Notes: generated by a model not told the origin, from the sequence alone. 64,000 bases of DNA from Sphingobium sp. CECT 9361 (GCF_918741285.1 NZ_CAKKNC010000017.1:1-64000), one strand, 5' to 3'. Shown: positions 17,062 to 26,802, numbered from the stretch's first letter. Made by a program: numbers and translations.

Positions 17062-19410
17062 TTACTTCCGGTGCTTGCCCTTGGGATTGTTGCTGTGCCG
17101 GATGTTGGCGGGACGGCCACGGCGATGCAGGCCGCCCGAGGGACGACCGGGACCGCGATTGGGTCCGCCGCGGAACGGCAAGTGGCTTGCCCCTTCGGGT
17201 AGTTCGAAGCGCAGCGATCCGTTGATGGGGTCGGCTTCGACAAGGCGGAGCGGCAGGCGCTGGCCCTGGGTGAAGCGGGTGCCGGTGGTCATTCCTTCCA
17301 GCGCCCTGCCCGCTTCGTCATAATAAAAGCGTTCCGCGCCGAGGGTGGAGACTGGTACCAGTCCGTCGCCGCCAAGGCCATCGACCGTCGCGAAGAAGCC
17401 GAAATTCTGAACGCCGGTGATGCGAGCCTCCAGCACTTCGCCGACGCGAAGGGCGAGGAACGCGGCGACATAGCGGTCGACCGTTTCGCGCTCCGCCTCC
17501 ATCGCGCGGCGTTCGTGCTGGCTGATGAGTTCGCCGACACGGCCCATGTTGGTGAGGTCTTCGCCGGAGAGCGAGGTTTTTTCGGGGAGGTCTTTGTCCT
17601 TTGGCGCAGGCAGTTCGAGGCCATAGGCACCGACCAGCGCGCGGTGGACGAGAAGATCGGAGTAGCGTCGGATCGGCGAGGTGAAATGCGCGTAGCTGCC
17701 CAGCGCGAGGCCGAAATGCCCGGCGTTTTGGGGGCAGTAATAGGCCTGCGTCTGGGTGCGCAGGATCTGTTCCATGATCTGGGGCTTGACGTCGCTGTCG
17801 CCGACCTTGGCAATCAGGCGGTTGAAGGTGGCGGGGCGGATTACTTGGCCCATCGCAAATTCGACGTCGAAGGTCTTTAGATAGTCTTTGAGCGCGATCA
17901 GCTTTTCGCGGCTGGGTGGTTCGTGGATGCGGTACATGACCGGGGCTTTCTTCGCCTCCAGCGCCTTCGCTGCGGCGACGTTGGCGGCGATCATGTAATC
18001 TTCGATCAGCCGATGCGCGTCGAGCCGTTCGCGGACCGCTACGCTGACGATCTTGCCCGCATCGTCCAGCACGACGCGGCGCTCTGGCAAGTCGAGGTCG
18101 AGTGGTTCGCGCTTGTCGCGGGCCTTGGCGAGCAGCGCCCAGCAGGCCCATAGCGGCTTCAGCGCGGTTTCGAGCAGCGGGTTCTCGGTCTCGCCGTCGA
18201 TGGCGGATTGCGCCTGCTCATAGGGGATGTTGGCGGCGACGCGGATGACGGCGCGTGTGAAGCGCCATGACGTCACCTTGCCGTGCTTATCGATGACCAG
18301 ATGGCAGGCCATGGCCGCGCGATCCTGTTCGGCACGGAGCGAGCACATGTCGGACGACAATTGATGGGGGAGCATCGGCACGACGCGGTCAGGGAAATAG
18401 ACGCTGTTGCCGCGCTTGCGCGCTTCGCGGTCGAGGTTGCTGCCGGGGCGGACATAATAAGCGACATCGGCAATGGCGACGATGGCGCGATAGCCGCTAG
18501 CATTGGCTTCGTCCTCGTCAGGCGCGGCCCAGACGGCATCGTCGAAATCGCGTGCGTCGACGGGATCGATGGCGACGATGGGGAGGTGACGCAGATCCTC
18601 GCGCTTCGCCTCGTGCAGCGGGAGTTTGGCGACGGTTAGGGCTTCTTCCTCGACTCGGTCGGGGAAGGTGAAGGGGATGCCGAATTTGTGGATGGCGATT
18701 AGGCTGAAGCTCTTGGCCGCGAAGGGATCGCCCAGCACGTCCGTCACGCGAGCGGTCATCTTCGGCGCGCGTCCGGCGGCTTCGGCGAGGACGAGGTCGC
18801 CCGGCTTGGCAGTGCCTAGGTCGGTGATGCGAGTGACGTTGCGGTTGCGCTTGTCGACGGGGCGTAGCAGGAGCGCGCCGCCTTCCGCCTTTTCGACGAC
18901 GCCAAGGAGCAGTTCTTCGCCCTTGGCCAGCTTCTTCATGGGGTGCGCGACCCAGCCTGCGCCTGCTTCCTCTGTGCGGGCAAGGATGCGGTCGCCTACG
19001 GTCAGGGCGCTGCGCTTGCCGCGTTCGATGACGCGCAGGCGCGGTGGCGGGATGCCTTCGGCTTCCCAGCGTTCAGGGATCGCGATGAGCGTGCTGCCAT
19101 CCACATCGGCGATGCGCAGGACGGTGACTTTGGGCACGCCGCCCATTTTATGGAACGCCCGGGCGGGGCCGATGTCGATGAGGCCTTCGTCGGCCATGTC
19201 CTTGAGCAGCGCCTTGAGCGCGATCTTCTCCTGACCGCTCAGGCCAAAGGCGCGGGCGATTTCGCGCTTGCCTGCGGGGGTGTCGGACTGGGCGATGAAG
19301 TCGAGGATTTGCTGGCGGTTCGGGAAGCCTGCCGGTCTGACGCGCGAGGGTTTGGAACGCGCAGGTTTGACGCGGGCGGGCTTTGGGGGAGAATTCATAT
19401 CATTGGGCAT
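17062..19410 (-). CDS. rnr: Ribonuclease R
   Basis: 782 residues. Processive 3'-5' exoribonuclease that degrades structured RNA. Order: basic Pro/Lys/Arg-rich N-terminus, winged-helix region (NRQQILDFIAQSDTPAGKRE), cold-shock domains, the RNB catalytic core with the Asp cluster AIDPVDARDFDDAVW, an S1 domain (EVLEARITGVQNFGFF), and a basic low-complexity C-terminus (GGPNRGPGRPSGGLHRRGRP). Length is typical. It follows proS by about 45 bases on the same strand and is probably co-transcribed with it. Confidence 0.95.
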   Translation of the reverse strand: MPNDMNSPPKPARVKPARSKPSRVRPAGFPNRQQILDFIAQSDTPAGKREIARAFGLSGQEKIALKALLKDMADEGLIDIGPARAFHKMGGVPKVTVLRIADVDGSTLIAIPERWEAEGIPPPRLRVIERGKRSALTVGDRILARTEEAGAGWVAHPMKKLAKGEELLLGVVEKAEGGALLLRPVDKRNRNVTRITDLGTAKPGDLVLAEAAGRAPKMTARVTDVLGDPFAAKSFSLIAIHKFGIPFTFPDRVEEEALTVAKLPLHEAKREDLRHLPIVAIDPVDARDFDDAVWAAPDEDEANASGYRAIVAIADVAYYVRPGSNLDREARKRGNSVYFPDRVVPMLPHQLSSDMCSLRAEQDRAAMACHLVIDKHGKVTSWRFTRAVIRVAANIPYEQAQSAIDGETENPLLETALKPLWACWALLAKARDKREPLDLDLPERRVVLDDAGKIVSVAVRERLDAHRLIEDYMIAANVAAAKALEAKKAPVMYRIHEPPSREKLIALKDYLKTFDVEFAMGQVIRPATFNRLIAKVGDSDVKPQIMEQILRTQTQAYYCPQNAGHFGLALGSYAHFTSPIRRYSDLLVHRALVGAYGLELPAPKDKDLPEKTSLSGEDLTNMGRVGELISQHERRAMEAERETVDRYVAAFLALRVGEVLEARITGVQNFGFFATVDGLGGDGLVPVSTLGAERFYYDEAGRALEGMTTGTRFTQGQRLPLRLVEADPINGSLRFELPEGASHLPFRGGPNRGPGRPSGGLHRRGRPANIRHSNNPKGKHRK

Positions 19411-19455
19411 AGTCGCTCGGACCGGGACTGGCCAGCCCGAGCGATCGCGATGCCT

Positions 19456-20982
19456 CTAATAAGACCGCCCGACCAGAACCCGCTCCACGGCGCTATCGCC
19501 CGTGAAGATGCAGGCGCCATCCGCAGCAGCGGCATCGAGCGGCACATTGCGCAGGGTCAGCTTCTCACCCTTGAGCCACTGAACAACCTTATCGAGTGCC
19601 TCGCCAGTCGGCTTGCTCCACTGGACTTCGGCCCAGCCGGGTTTGTTGCTGGCGTTGAAATGGGCTTTCAGCGCGTCGAGGGTTGCGATGCTGCGGTCGA
19701 TGTTGCTGTGCAGGCGTTCGGTGGCTTGCGCGTGCAGATTGCTTTGCACTTCGGTCAGGATGCCTGTTGCAGCGGCCACGAAATCGGCCTTCGCGACGAT
19801 CGCACTGTCGAGCTTGCCGTCGTCCTTGTAGAGACGGTCGCGGCGCAGCACGGAGACTTTGCCGCCAGCCACATCGCGGCCGCCGACTTCGACGATGATC
19901 GGTGCGCCTTTCTTGACCCAGCCCCAGCGCTTGTTTGCGGCCTTGGCGGGGCGACGGTCGAGCAGGACGCGGACGGGTTCGCGGAACACGTCGAGTTTCT
20001 GCAGCTCGCCGAGCAGGTCCATGCAATAGTCGATGATGGCATCGTCTTCGGGGACGTCGCGCAACATCGGTACGATGACGATCTGATGCGGCGCGATGCG
20101 CGGCGGTACGCGCAGGCCGTCGTCGTCGCCATGCACCATGATGACGCCGCCGATCATGCGGGTCGATACGCCCCAGCTTGTCGTCTGCGCGAGTTCCTGC
20201 ACGCCTTCGCTGTTCTGGAACCGAATGTTCTGCGCGGAGGAGAATGTTGTGCCGAGGAAGTGCGAGGTGCCTGCCTGCAGCGCCTTGCCGTCCTGCATCA
20301 TCGCTTCGATCGAATAGGTCGAGACTGCGCCGGGAAAGCGTTCGTTTTCCGGCTTTTCACCGGCGATGACGGGAAGCGCGAGGCAGTCTTCGGCAAAGGT
20401 GCGATAGACTTCCAGCATCTTCAAGGTTTCTTCGCGTGCTTCGGCTTCGCTGGCATGGGCGGTGTGCCCTTCCTGCCAGAGAAATTCGCTGGTGCGCAGA
20501 AACATGCGGGTCCGCATTTCCCAGCGGACGACATTGGCCCATTGGTTGATGAGCACGGGCAGATCCCGCCAGCTCTGAATCCAGCGCGAGAAGGCTGCGC
20601 CGATCACTGTTTCCGAAGTCGGCCGGACTACCAGGGGTTCTTCGAGCTTCGCTTCGGGATCGGGGACAAGCCGCCCATCCTTCTGGATCAGGCGGTGATG
20701 CGTGACGACCGCCATTTCCTTGGCGAAGCCGTCGACATGCTCGGCTTCCTTTTCGAAATAGCTCAGGGGAATGAACAGCGGGAAATAGCAGTTTTCATGG
20801 CCCGTCCGCTTGATTTCCGCGTCGAGCAGCGCCTGTATCCGTTCCCATATGCCATAGCCCCAAGGGCGAATGACCATGCAGCCGCGCACGCCGGATTCCT
20901 CGGCGAGATCGGCTTCGGAAATGACGGCCTGATACCAGGCTGCGAAATCCTGATCGCGGGTAACGGAGAGAGCGTGTTTCAC
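19456..20982 (-). CDS. proS: Prolyl-tRNA synthetase, archaeal/eukaryal type (ProS type 3)
   Basis: 508 residues. Class II synthetase that charges tRNA-Pro. The short N-terminus without the 180-residue editing insertion of the usual bacterial enzyme, the start DFAAWYQAVISEADLAEESGVRG, motif 2 region RPTSETVIG, and WGVSTRMIGGVIMVHGDDDG followed by LRVPPRIAPHQIVIVPM place it in the archaeal/eukaryal-like class. The chain ends in a C-terminal Tyr (GRSY), a hallmark of that class. Misacylated Ala-tRNA-Pro would need a separate trans-editing protein, none of which is in the window. Confidence 0.95.
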   Translation of the reverse strand: MKHALSVTRDQDFAAWYQAVISEADLAEESGVRGCMVIRPWGYGIWERIQALLDAEIKRTGHENCYFPLFIPLSYFEKEAEHVDGFAKEMAVVTHHRLIQKDGRLVPDPEAKLEEPLVVRPTSETVIGAAFSRWIQSWRDLPVLINQWANVVRWEMRTRMFLRTSEFLWQEGHTAHASEAEAREETLKMLEVYRTFAEDCLALPVIAGEKPENERFPGAVSTYSIEAMMQDGKALQAGTSHFLGTTFSSAQNIRFQNSEGVQELAQTTSWGVSTRMIGGVIMVHGDDDGLRVPPRIAPHQIVIVPMLRDVPEDDAIIDYCMDLLGELQKLDVFREPVRVLLDRRPAKAANKRWGWVKKGAPIIVEVGGRDVAGGKVSVLRRDRLYKDDGKLDSAIVAKADFVAAATGILTEVQSNLHAQATERLHSNIDRSIATLDALKAHFNASNKPGWAEVQWSKPTGEALDKVVQWLKGEKLTLRNVPLDAAAADGACIFTGDSAVERVLVGRSY

Positions 20983-21103
20983 AGAGAATATGCGCCTGCA
21001 TTAGGGATATGTTGCGCGCGCAATAGAGCATAGGCGCGGCGGGTGTCGAGTGCCGCGATCAGACCATCGTCAATCGATAGGCGTAAATGGATAGGCCTAT
21101 GGC

Positions 21104-21676
21104 TTATTCGACCAGCTTTTCGATCTTCGCATTCAGCGATGCCAACTGCGCCTTCAACTGGGCGATCTCGTCGTCCTTATCGGCAGCGGGCTTCGCTGCG
21201 CCAGGGACATCGAAACCCGGCAAGCCCTTGACTTTCAATGCCGTAGCCGCCGCTTCGAACATTTCCATGTTGCGCTTGGCAATTTCGGCGAGGGGCCCGC
21301 CGACAAATGCGCCTTGCATCGCTTCCTGGAACTGAAGCTGGTTCTTGCGGAAGGCTTCCATCGACGCTTCGAGATATTGGGGCACCATCGACTGCATCGA
21401 ATCCCCGTACATCGAGATAAGCTGACGCAGGAAGTTGACGGGCAGCATGTTCTTGCCCCGCTGTTCCTCGTCCATGATGATCTGGGTCAGGACATTATGG
21501 GTAATGTCTTCGTTGGTCTTGGCATCCAGCACGACAAACTCACGCCCCTCGCGTGTCATCTGAGACAACAGGTCGAGCGTGATGTAACTGGAGGTTTCGG
21601 TGTTGTAGAGACGCCGATTAGCATATTTCTTAATGATGACCGTATCCGACTCACCGGAAGCTTTAGATTTAGCCAT
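21104..21676 (-). CDS. phaR: Polyhydroxyalkanoate synthesis repressor PhaR
   Basis: 190 residues from the ATG at 21676. The N-terminal PHB/PHA accumulation regulator domain is clear: VIIKKYANRRLYNTETSSYI and LDLLSQMTREGREFVVLDAKT, followed by a TQIIMDEEQRG segment. In related bacteria PhaR binds PHA granules and DNA and represses phasin and biosynthetic genes when no polymer is present. The C-terminus is a coiled-coil-like stretch (IAQLKAQLASLNAKIEKLVE). The start codon overlaps, head to head by two bases, the start of the divergent PhaC-like gene, so the two can hardly be transcribed without interference. Confidence 0.95.
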   Translation of the reverse strand: MAKSKASGESDTVIIKKYANRRLYNTETSSYITLDLLSQMTREGREFVVLDAKTNEDITHNVLTQIIMDEEQRGKNMLPVNFLRQLISMYGDSMQSMVPQYLEASMEAFRKNQLQFQEAMQGAFVGGPLAEIAKRNMEMFEAAATALKVKGLPGFDVPGAAKPAADKDDEIAQLKAQLASLNAKIEKLVE

Positions 21677-22775
21677 GAACACCGCTCCAACCCAAGATAA
21701 TGCTGCGATAGCACCAAAAGATGCCGCGCCGCAACATGGGCCGCGTCCACTTCCGTTGTTTCTCAACATTCTTATGGCACAAACACGCCACGATCCCGTG
21801 CTGCGCGCGCGCGCACTCGCCGGTTTGCGGCGCTATCAGGAAGCGGTGCGACCACCCCGCCCCACCCCTGCACGCGTGCATGCCCAAGTTGGATCGGCAA
21901 CATTGTCACACTTTGGGTCAGTCGAGGGTGATGACCGAGCCCCGGTCGTGTTGATCCCGTCGCTCATCAACCCGCCCCATGTGCTCGATCTTTCGGCACG
22001 GACGTCGTTGATCCGGTGGTTGGTCGACCAGGGGCATGATGGATATCTGGTGGATTGGGGCCATCCCGGTGCGGGCGACAGTATGATGGATCTGGGCGGA
22101 CATATTGCGCAGCGACTGGTGCCGTTGCTCCAAAGCCTGGACCCAAAGCGTGCGCCTATACTGGTAGGCTATTGCCTGGGCGGTACTTTGGCCATCGGGG
22201 CCGCAGCATCGATACCCGTCGCGGCACTGGCGACGATTGCGGCGCCGTGGCAATTCGATGGCTTCCCCGACGAAACGCGGGAGAGCATCGCGAAGCTATG
22301 GGCGGAGGCGAAGCCTATGTGCGACCGGTTGGGATATGTACCGATGGAAGTGCTGCAGTCTGGATTCTGGGCGCTCGATTCTGCGCGGACGATTTGCAAA
22401 TATGCCGATTTCGCAGATTTGGCCGATGACAGTGAGGCAGTGGATGCCTTTGTGGTAGTGGAAGACTGGGCGAATGCAGGAGCGCCGCTTACTTTTGCGG
22501 CGGGCAGGGAGCTGTTTGAAGCGCTATATGTCGACGATGTGACTGGACGTGCCGAATGGCGTGTTGGCGACGCAGCCATTCGACCGGCGGATTTCGCGAT
22601 GCCCACGCTGGCGATTTCTTCGACGACAGACACCATCGTGCCGGCAGCGTCCACCCCGCCCCTTGCCGAGCAATGGACGCTGGATATGGGGCATGTCGGC
22701 ATGATCGTGGGCAGTCGTGGACCCAAAAGACTATGGGAGCCGCTATCCCAGTGGCTGTTCAAGCACGGAGGCTGA
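21675..22775 (+). CDS. Short PHA synthase-like alpha/beta hydrolase with a cysteine nucleophile
   Basis: 366 residues from the ATG at 21675 (in-frame upstream ATGs at 21633/21636 exist). VVLIPSLINPPHVLDL and the lipase-like box GYCLGG with Cys167 match PHA synthases, which use a Cys-Asp-His triad; SSTTDTIVPA gives the Asp region and DMGHVGMIVGSRGPKRLW the His region, close to class III PhaC. It is short for class I/II PhaC and near the class III catalytic chain, but no phaE is beside it. It lies between phaR and phaA and is probably co-transcribed with phaA. PHA polymerase or a PhaC-derived thioesterase/hydrolase are both possible. Confidence 0.75.
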   Translation: MNTAPTQDNAAIAPKDAAPQHGPRPLPLFLNILMAQTRHDPVLRARALAGLRRYQEAVRPPRPTPARVHAQVGSATLSHFGSVEGDDRAPVVLIPSLINPPHVLDLSARTSLIRWLVDQGHDGYLVDWGHPGAGDSMMDLGGHIAQRLVPLLQSLDPKRAPILVGYCLGGTLAIGAAASIPVAALATIAAPWQFDGFPDETRESIAKLWAEAKPMCDRLGYVPMEVLQSGFWALDSARTICKYADFADLADDSEAVDAFVVVEDWANAGAPLTFAAGRELFEALYVDDVTGRAEWRVGDAAIRPADFAMPTLAISSTTDTIVPAASTPPLAEQWTLDMGHVGMIVGSRGPKRLWEPLSQWLFKHGG

Positions 22776-22820
22776 TGCTAGAGGCGCGTACATATTTTCC
22801 CCACTGGAGAGAAACGTCTC

Positions 22821-23993
22821 ATGACCGATATCGTCATCACCGCCGCCAAGCGCACGCCGGTTGGTAGTTTCCTGGGTGCATTCGCCAACACCCCGGCGCA
22901 TGAGCTTGGCCGCATAGCCATCGAAGCGGCGCTGGCACAGGCCGGCGTGGCGCCGAGCGAAGTCGATGAAGTGATATTGGGGCAGGTGCTGACCGCTGGC
23001 CAGGGGCAGAACCCGGCACGTCAGGCAGCCGTGAACGCCGGTGTGCCGGTCGAAAAGACGGCCTTCGGTGTCAATCAGGTGTGCGGTTCCGGCCTGCGCG
23101 CAGTCGCTCTGGCGGCGCAGGCGATCCAGAATGGCGACGCCACGATCATGGTCGCAGGCGGGCAGGAGAGCATGTCGATGTCCGGCCACGCGCAATTCCT
23201 GCGCGGCGGCACGAAGATGGGCAATGTCAGCCTGGTCGATACGATGGTGAATGACGGCCTGACCGATGCGTTCAATGGCTATCACATGGGCATCACGGCC
23301 GAAAATCTGGCCGAGCAATATCAGATCACGCGCGGCGATCAGGATGCGTTCGCCACCGCCAGCCAGAACAAGGCCGAAGCGGCGCGGTCGGCAGGACGTT
23401 TCAAGGATGAAATCGCGCCGGTCACGATCAAGGGTCGTAAGGGCGACACCATCGTCGATCAGGACGAATATATCCGCGCCGGTGCGACGCTGGAAGCGAT
23501 GACCGCGCTGCGGCCTGCGTTCAAGAAGGACGGATCGGTCACGGCAGGCAATGCAAGCGGCCTGAACGACGGCGCTGCAGCTATCGTGCTAATGTCGGCG
23601 GCGGAAGCGGAAAAGCGCGGAGCAAAGGTGCTGGGTCGTATTGCGTCGTGGGCGACGGCGGGCGTCGATCCTTCGATCATGGGCATTGGCCCTGCCCCGG
23701 CCAGCCGCAAGGCGCTGGAGAAGGCCGGTTGGACGATTGGCGATCTCGACCTGATCGAAGCCAATGAAGCCTTTGCGGCGCAGGCGCTGTCGGTGGGCAA
23801 GGAACTGGGTCTCGATCCGGAGAAGGTGAACGTCAATGGCGGCGCGATCGCTATCGGCCATCCGATTGGAGCGTCGGGCGCGCGCGTATTGACAACGCTG
23901 CTCTATGAAATGGCACGGCGCGATGCGAAGAAGGGTCTCGTGACCTTGTGCATTGGCGGCGGCATGGGCATCGCCATGTGCATCGAGCGGTAA
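22821..23993 (+). CDS. phaA: Acetyl-CoA C-acetyltransferase (beta-ketothiolase)
   Basis: 390 residues. Joins two acetyl-CoA to acetoacetyl-CoA for PHA synthesis, or runs in reverse. The nucleophile is in [12 protein letters not shown] (Cys at about 89), and the C-terminal [19 protein letters not shown] and [12 protein letters not shown] carry the catalytic His and Cys. Ribosome binding site GGAGAG lies eleven bases upstream. It follows the PhaC-like gene by 45 bases, and an intrinsic terminator follows it. Confidence 0.95.
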   Translation: MTDIVITAAKRTPVGSFLGAFANTPAHELGRIAIEAALAQAGVAPSEVDEVILGQVLTAGQGQNPARQAAVNAGVPVEKTAFGVNQVCGSGLRAVALAAQAIQNGDATIMVAGGQESMSMSGHAQFLRGGTKMGNVSLVDTMVNDGLTDAFNGYHMGITAENLAEQYQITRGDQDAFATASQNKAEAARSAGRFKDEIAPVTIKGRKGDTIVDQDEYIRAGATLEAMTALRPAFKKDGSVTAGNASGLNDGAAAIVLMSAAEAEKRGAKVLGRIASWATAGVDPSIMGIGPAPASRKALEKAGWTIGDLDLIEANEAFAAQALSVGKELGLDPEKVNVNGGAIAIGHPIGASGARVLTTLLYEMARRDAKKGLVTLCIGGGMGIAMCIER

Positions 23994-24020
23994 CGCTTTT
24001 TGCACGCTGATTTTGGGAGG

Positions 24021-24047
24021 GGCCACGCCGCGAGGTGTGGCCTTTTT
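24021..24047 (+). terminator. Intrinsic terminator after phaA
   Basis: Stem GGCCACGCC / GGTGTGGCC (one G-T pair) with a GCGA loop, followed directly by TTTTT. It sits 27 bases past the phaA stop and just before the end of the convergent alr gene, so it should end the phaC-like/phaA transcript. Confidence 0.88.
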
Positions 24048-24051
24048 CATA

Positions 24052-25104
24052 TCAGGTCCAGATGCGGTCAAACCTTTGGCCCAGGCCTGTGAGCAGCTCA
24101 TATTGCGACAGGCCGGACGCAGCGGCAGCGCGCGGGAGGTCATAGTCGATGCTGAGCCAGTCGCCCTCTGAAACGCCCGGCGCGAGCGAGGCATCGACGA
24201 TCAGCAGGTCCATCGAGACTCGGCCTAGGACGGGTAAAGGCCGGTCGCCTGCGAGCACCATGCCCCTGCCCGAGAAACCACGGAGATAGCCGTCCGCATA
24301 TCCGATGTTGAGGATCGCAGCGGCCATGTCGCGCGTCGCGGTGAACGTGGCGTTGTAGCCAACAGTGTCACCGGCTCGCACCGTGCGGCGCTGGAGCACT
24401 TGCGCCTGGGGGGTCACCACCTGCCGGATATGTCCGGCGGCGTTCGGACGGGGCACACCGCCATAGAGAGCAAGGCCGGGGCGCGTCACGCCGAAGTGAT
24501 AATCCGAGCCTAGACATATGCCTGCGCTGTTCGACAGGCTGTAGCGTTCTGCGGGCACCTGCTGCGCGATTGCGGCGAAACGCCGCTGCTGGATCGCGGA
24601 GAGCGGATTGTCATCGTCGGCGCAGGCGAGATGGCTCATCAGGGTAGCGATGGTCAGGCCTTCGGTTGCCCGCGCCACATCGCTGCGCCAATCCAGGCCT
24701 AGCCGGTTCATGCCGGTGTCGACCATGACGTCGCAGGGGCCACCATTGGCATTGCGCCAACGCGCGATTTGGTCGGGGGTCGAAAGTACGGGGCGTGCAG
24801 GACCGGTGAGCGCTTCGGCGATATCCTCGTTACGAATACCGTGCAGGACCGAGAGCGAGAGACCATCGGCGAGCGGCAATAGCGCGCGTGCCTCTGCCCA
24901 TGTTGCCACGAAGAAATCCCGGCAGCCCGCTTGGGAAAGATGGCCCATAACTTCGGCTGCACCCAGACCGTAGCCGTTTGCTTTGATCGCAGCTCCGCAC
25001 GTGGCCCGCCCGCTCATCTGCGCGAGCCAGCGCCAGTTATGCTCCAGCGCTGCGGTGTCGAGCGAGAGACGGAGTGGCGCGGGGGAAGAAAAACCGGTGG
25101 GCAT
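24052..25104 (-). CDS. alr: Alanine racemase
   Basis: 350 residues. PLP enzyme that makes D-alanine for peptidoglycan. The PLP lysine is in CGAAIKANGYGLGA (about residue 41) and the opposite-face catalytic Tyr in VGYNATFTATRD. The C-terminal beta domain is of usual size. It precedes an MHS-type transporter gene reading the same way, but a 20-base gap and unrelated roles make functional linkage doubtful. It is likely the biosynthetic enzyme since no D-amino-acid dehydrogenase is adjacent. Confidence 0.93.
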   Translation of the reverse strand: MPTGFSSPAPLRLSLDTAALEHNWRWLAQMSGRATCGAAIKANGYGLGAAEVMGHLSQAGCRDFFVATWAEARALLPLADGLSLSVLHGIRNEDIAEALTGPARPVLSTPDQIARWRNANGGPCDVMVDTGMNRLGLDWRSDVARATEGLTIATLMSHLACADDDNPLSAIQQRRFAAIAQQVPAERYSLSNSAGICLGSDYHFGVTRPGLALYGGVPRPNAAGHIRQVVTPQAQVLQRRTVRAGDTVGYNATFTATRDMAAAILNIGYADGYLRGFSGRGMVLAGDRPLPVLGRVSMDLLIVDASLAPGVSEGDWLSIDYDLPRAAAASGLSQYELLTGLGQRFDRIWT

Positions 25105-25122
25105 GTTCCGCCGATAGCCCGG

Positions 25123-26724
25123 TCATCCCTTCGCGTCGAGCCTTGCGCCGCGCGTTTCGGGCAATCCCCACATCGTCACGACCAGCGCCATCGCCACGAC
25201 CGCCATCGTGTACCAGAGGCCGGAATAAGGATCACCCGTGCGCGCGACGATATACTGGCTGACCAGCGGCAGGAACCCGCCGAAATAGCCGGTGCCGATG
25301 TGATAGGGGATCGACATCGAGCTGTAGCGGATGCGCGCGGGGAAAAGCTCCGACAACAGCGCCGCAACGGGACCGTAGGTCGCACCGGACAATGCGCCAA
25401 GGGTCAGGATGCCAAGCAGGATCTTGAGCGAGTCGACGAATGACGGCTTCACCTTCTCGAGATTGTATCCGGCATCGGCCAAAGTCTTGTCGAGGGCGGC
25501 TGGACTGGTGTCCGTCTGCACCACACCGGCGATGGACACCTGCGTAGAGGGCGCAGCCGCCTTGCTATAATGAACACCCTTTTTCGAGAAATAATCGAGC
25601 AGGCGGGAGCAGTCGCTGGCCTGCACCTTGGCAAAGGGATCGTAGCCGCAGTCCGGACCCATCACGACCACCGGAGCGCGGCGGGCCGCTTCGGCAAGGC
25701 TGGGATTAGCCGCGCCGCCGATCAGGTGGAAGATCGGGAAGAGCAGCAGCAATGTTGCCGCGTAGCCCAGAACGATGGGTTTCTTTCGCCCATATTTGTC
25801 GGAAAGATGCCCGAAGAACAGGAACCAGAACAGGCCGCTGGTCGCCCCTATCCCAACGAGTATCTGGGCGGTGACCGGCTCGACCCGCAAGGCGTTCTGC
25901 AGGAAATACAACACCTGAAACATGGCGGTGTACCAGATGACTGTCAGGCCTGCCGCAATCCCGAACAGCGCGACGAACAGACGTTTTTTGTTGCCCGGAT
26001 AGGTGAAGGTTTCTTTCAGGGGATTGCGCGCGCATTCCCCGGCATCCTTCATCGCCTTGAACACGGGGCTTTCGTTGAGCTTCAGGCGTATCCAGAGCGA
26101 TATTCCAAGCAGGACAAGCGAAAAGACGAACGGAATGCGCCATCCCCATGCGTCCCATACTTCCGGGCCGACGATCCATTGCGTTCCCAGCACGACGATG
26201 AGCGAAAGGATGAAACCGCCGACGACACTCGCCTGAATGAAGCTGGTGTAAAAGCCGCGACGCTCGACCGGGGCGTGTTCGGCCACGTAGATCGCTGCGC
26301 CGCCATATTCCCCGCCCAGCGCCAGTCCCTGCATGATGCGCAGGATGATGAGGATGACGGGGGCGGCAGCGCCTATCGACGCGGCGGAGGGGACCAGGCC
26401 TACACCTGCGGTCGCAATGCCCATCATGATGATTGTGGCGAGAAAGGTGTATTTACGGCCGAGCCGGTCGCCGAAATAACCAAATAACACAGCACCTAAT
26501 GGCCGGAAGCCGAATCCCACGGCGAACCCCGCGAGCGAGTAAAGCAGTTCGACCGAAGCATTGTCGGTGGGGAAAAAGGTGCGGCCGATGATTGCGGCGA
26601 GCGTTCCGTAAATGAAGAAATCATACCATTCGAAAACGGTGCCGAGCGAGGATGCGGCAATGACCAGCCGGTCGCGCTTCACATCCAGTTTGTATTCGCC
26701 GGTCTTCGCGCCCGCAGTTGCCAT
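25123..26724 (-). CDS. MHS-type MFS transporter with an unusual extracytoplasmic insertion
   Basis: 533 residues from the ATG at 26724 (ribosome binding site GGGGATGAG); an upstream in-frame ATG at 26769 lacks support. FEWYDFFIYGTLAA, GFGFRPLGAVLFGYFGDRLGRK and the GGEYGGAAIYVAEHAP motif identify the metabolite:proton symporter family (shikimate, proline/betaine, alpha-ketoglutarate carriers). Between about residues 345 and 420 there is a long hydrophilic stretch including VVVMGPDCGYDPFAKVQASD and two cysteines, placed in an external loop and longer than the family norm of about 430-450 residues in total. Substrate unknown. Confidence 0.88.
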   Translation of the reverse strand: MATAGAKTGEYKLDVKRDRLVIAASSLGTVFEWYDFFIYGTLAAIIGRTFFPTDNASVELLYSLAGFAVGFGFRPLGAVLFGYFGDRLGRKYTFLATIIMMGIATAGVGLVPSAASIGAAAPVILIILRIMQGLALGGEYGGAAIYVAEHAPVERRGFYTSFIQASVVGGFILSLIVVLGTQWIVGPEVWDAWGWRIPFVFSLVLLGISLWIRLKLNESPVFKAMKDAGECARNPLKETFTYPGNKKRLFVALFGIAAGLTVIWYTAMFQVLYFLQNALRVEPVTAQILVGIGATSGLFWFLFFGHLSDKYGRKKPIVLGYAATLLLLFPIFHLIGGAANPSLAEAARRAPVVVMGPDCGYDPFAKVQASDCSRLLDYFSKKGVHYSKAAAPSTQVSIAGVVQTDTSPAALDKTLADAGYNLEKVKPSFVDSLKILLGILTLGALSGATYGPVAALLSELFPARIRYSSMSIPYHIGTGYFGGFLPLVSQYIVARTGDPYSGLWYTMAVVAMALVVTMWGLPETRGARLDAKG

Positions 26725-26802
26725 CTCATCCCCATATATCGTGCCCGGTATCAAGGCATTTTCGTGCACCCTTTGGCGACTTTTGGCGAGTCGGGCAACC
26801 TG

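Noticed and set aside
18943-21033. 696-codon plus-strand open frame across rnr and proS
   Set aside because: Crosses two well-supported genes on the other strand and shows no family motif.
24052-26724. D-alanine uptake or catabolism operon of alr with the MHS transporter
   Set aside because: Same strand and close, but nothing else supports D-alanine as the substrate; no dadA or regulator nearby.
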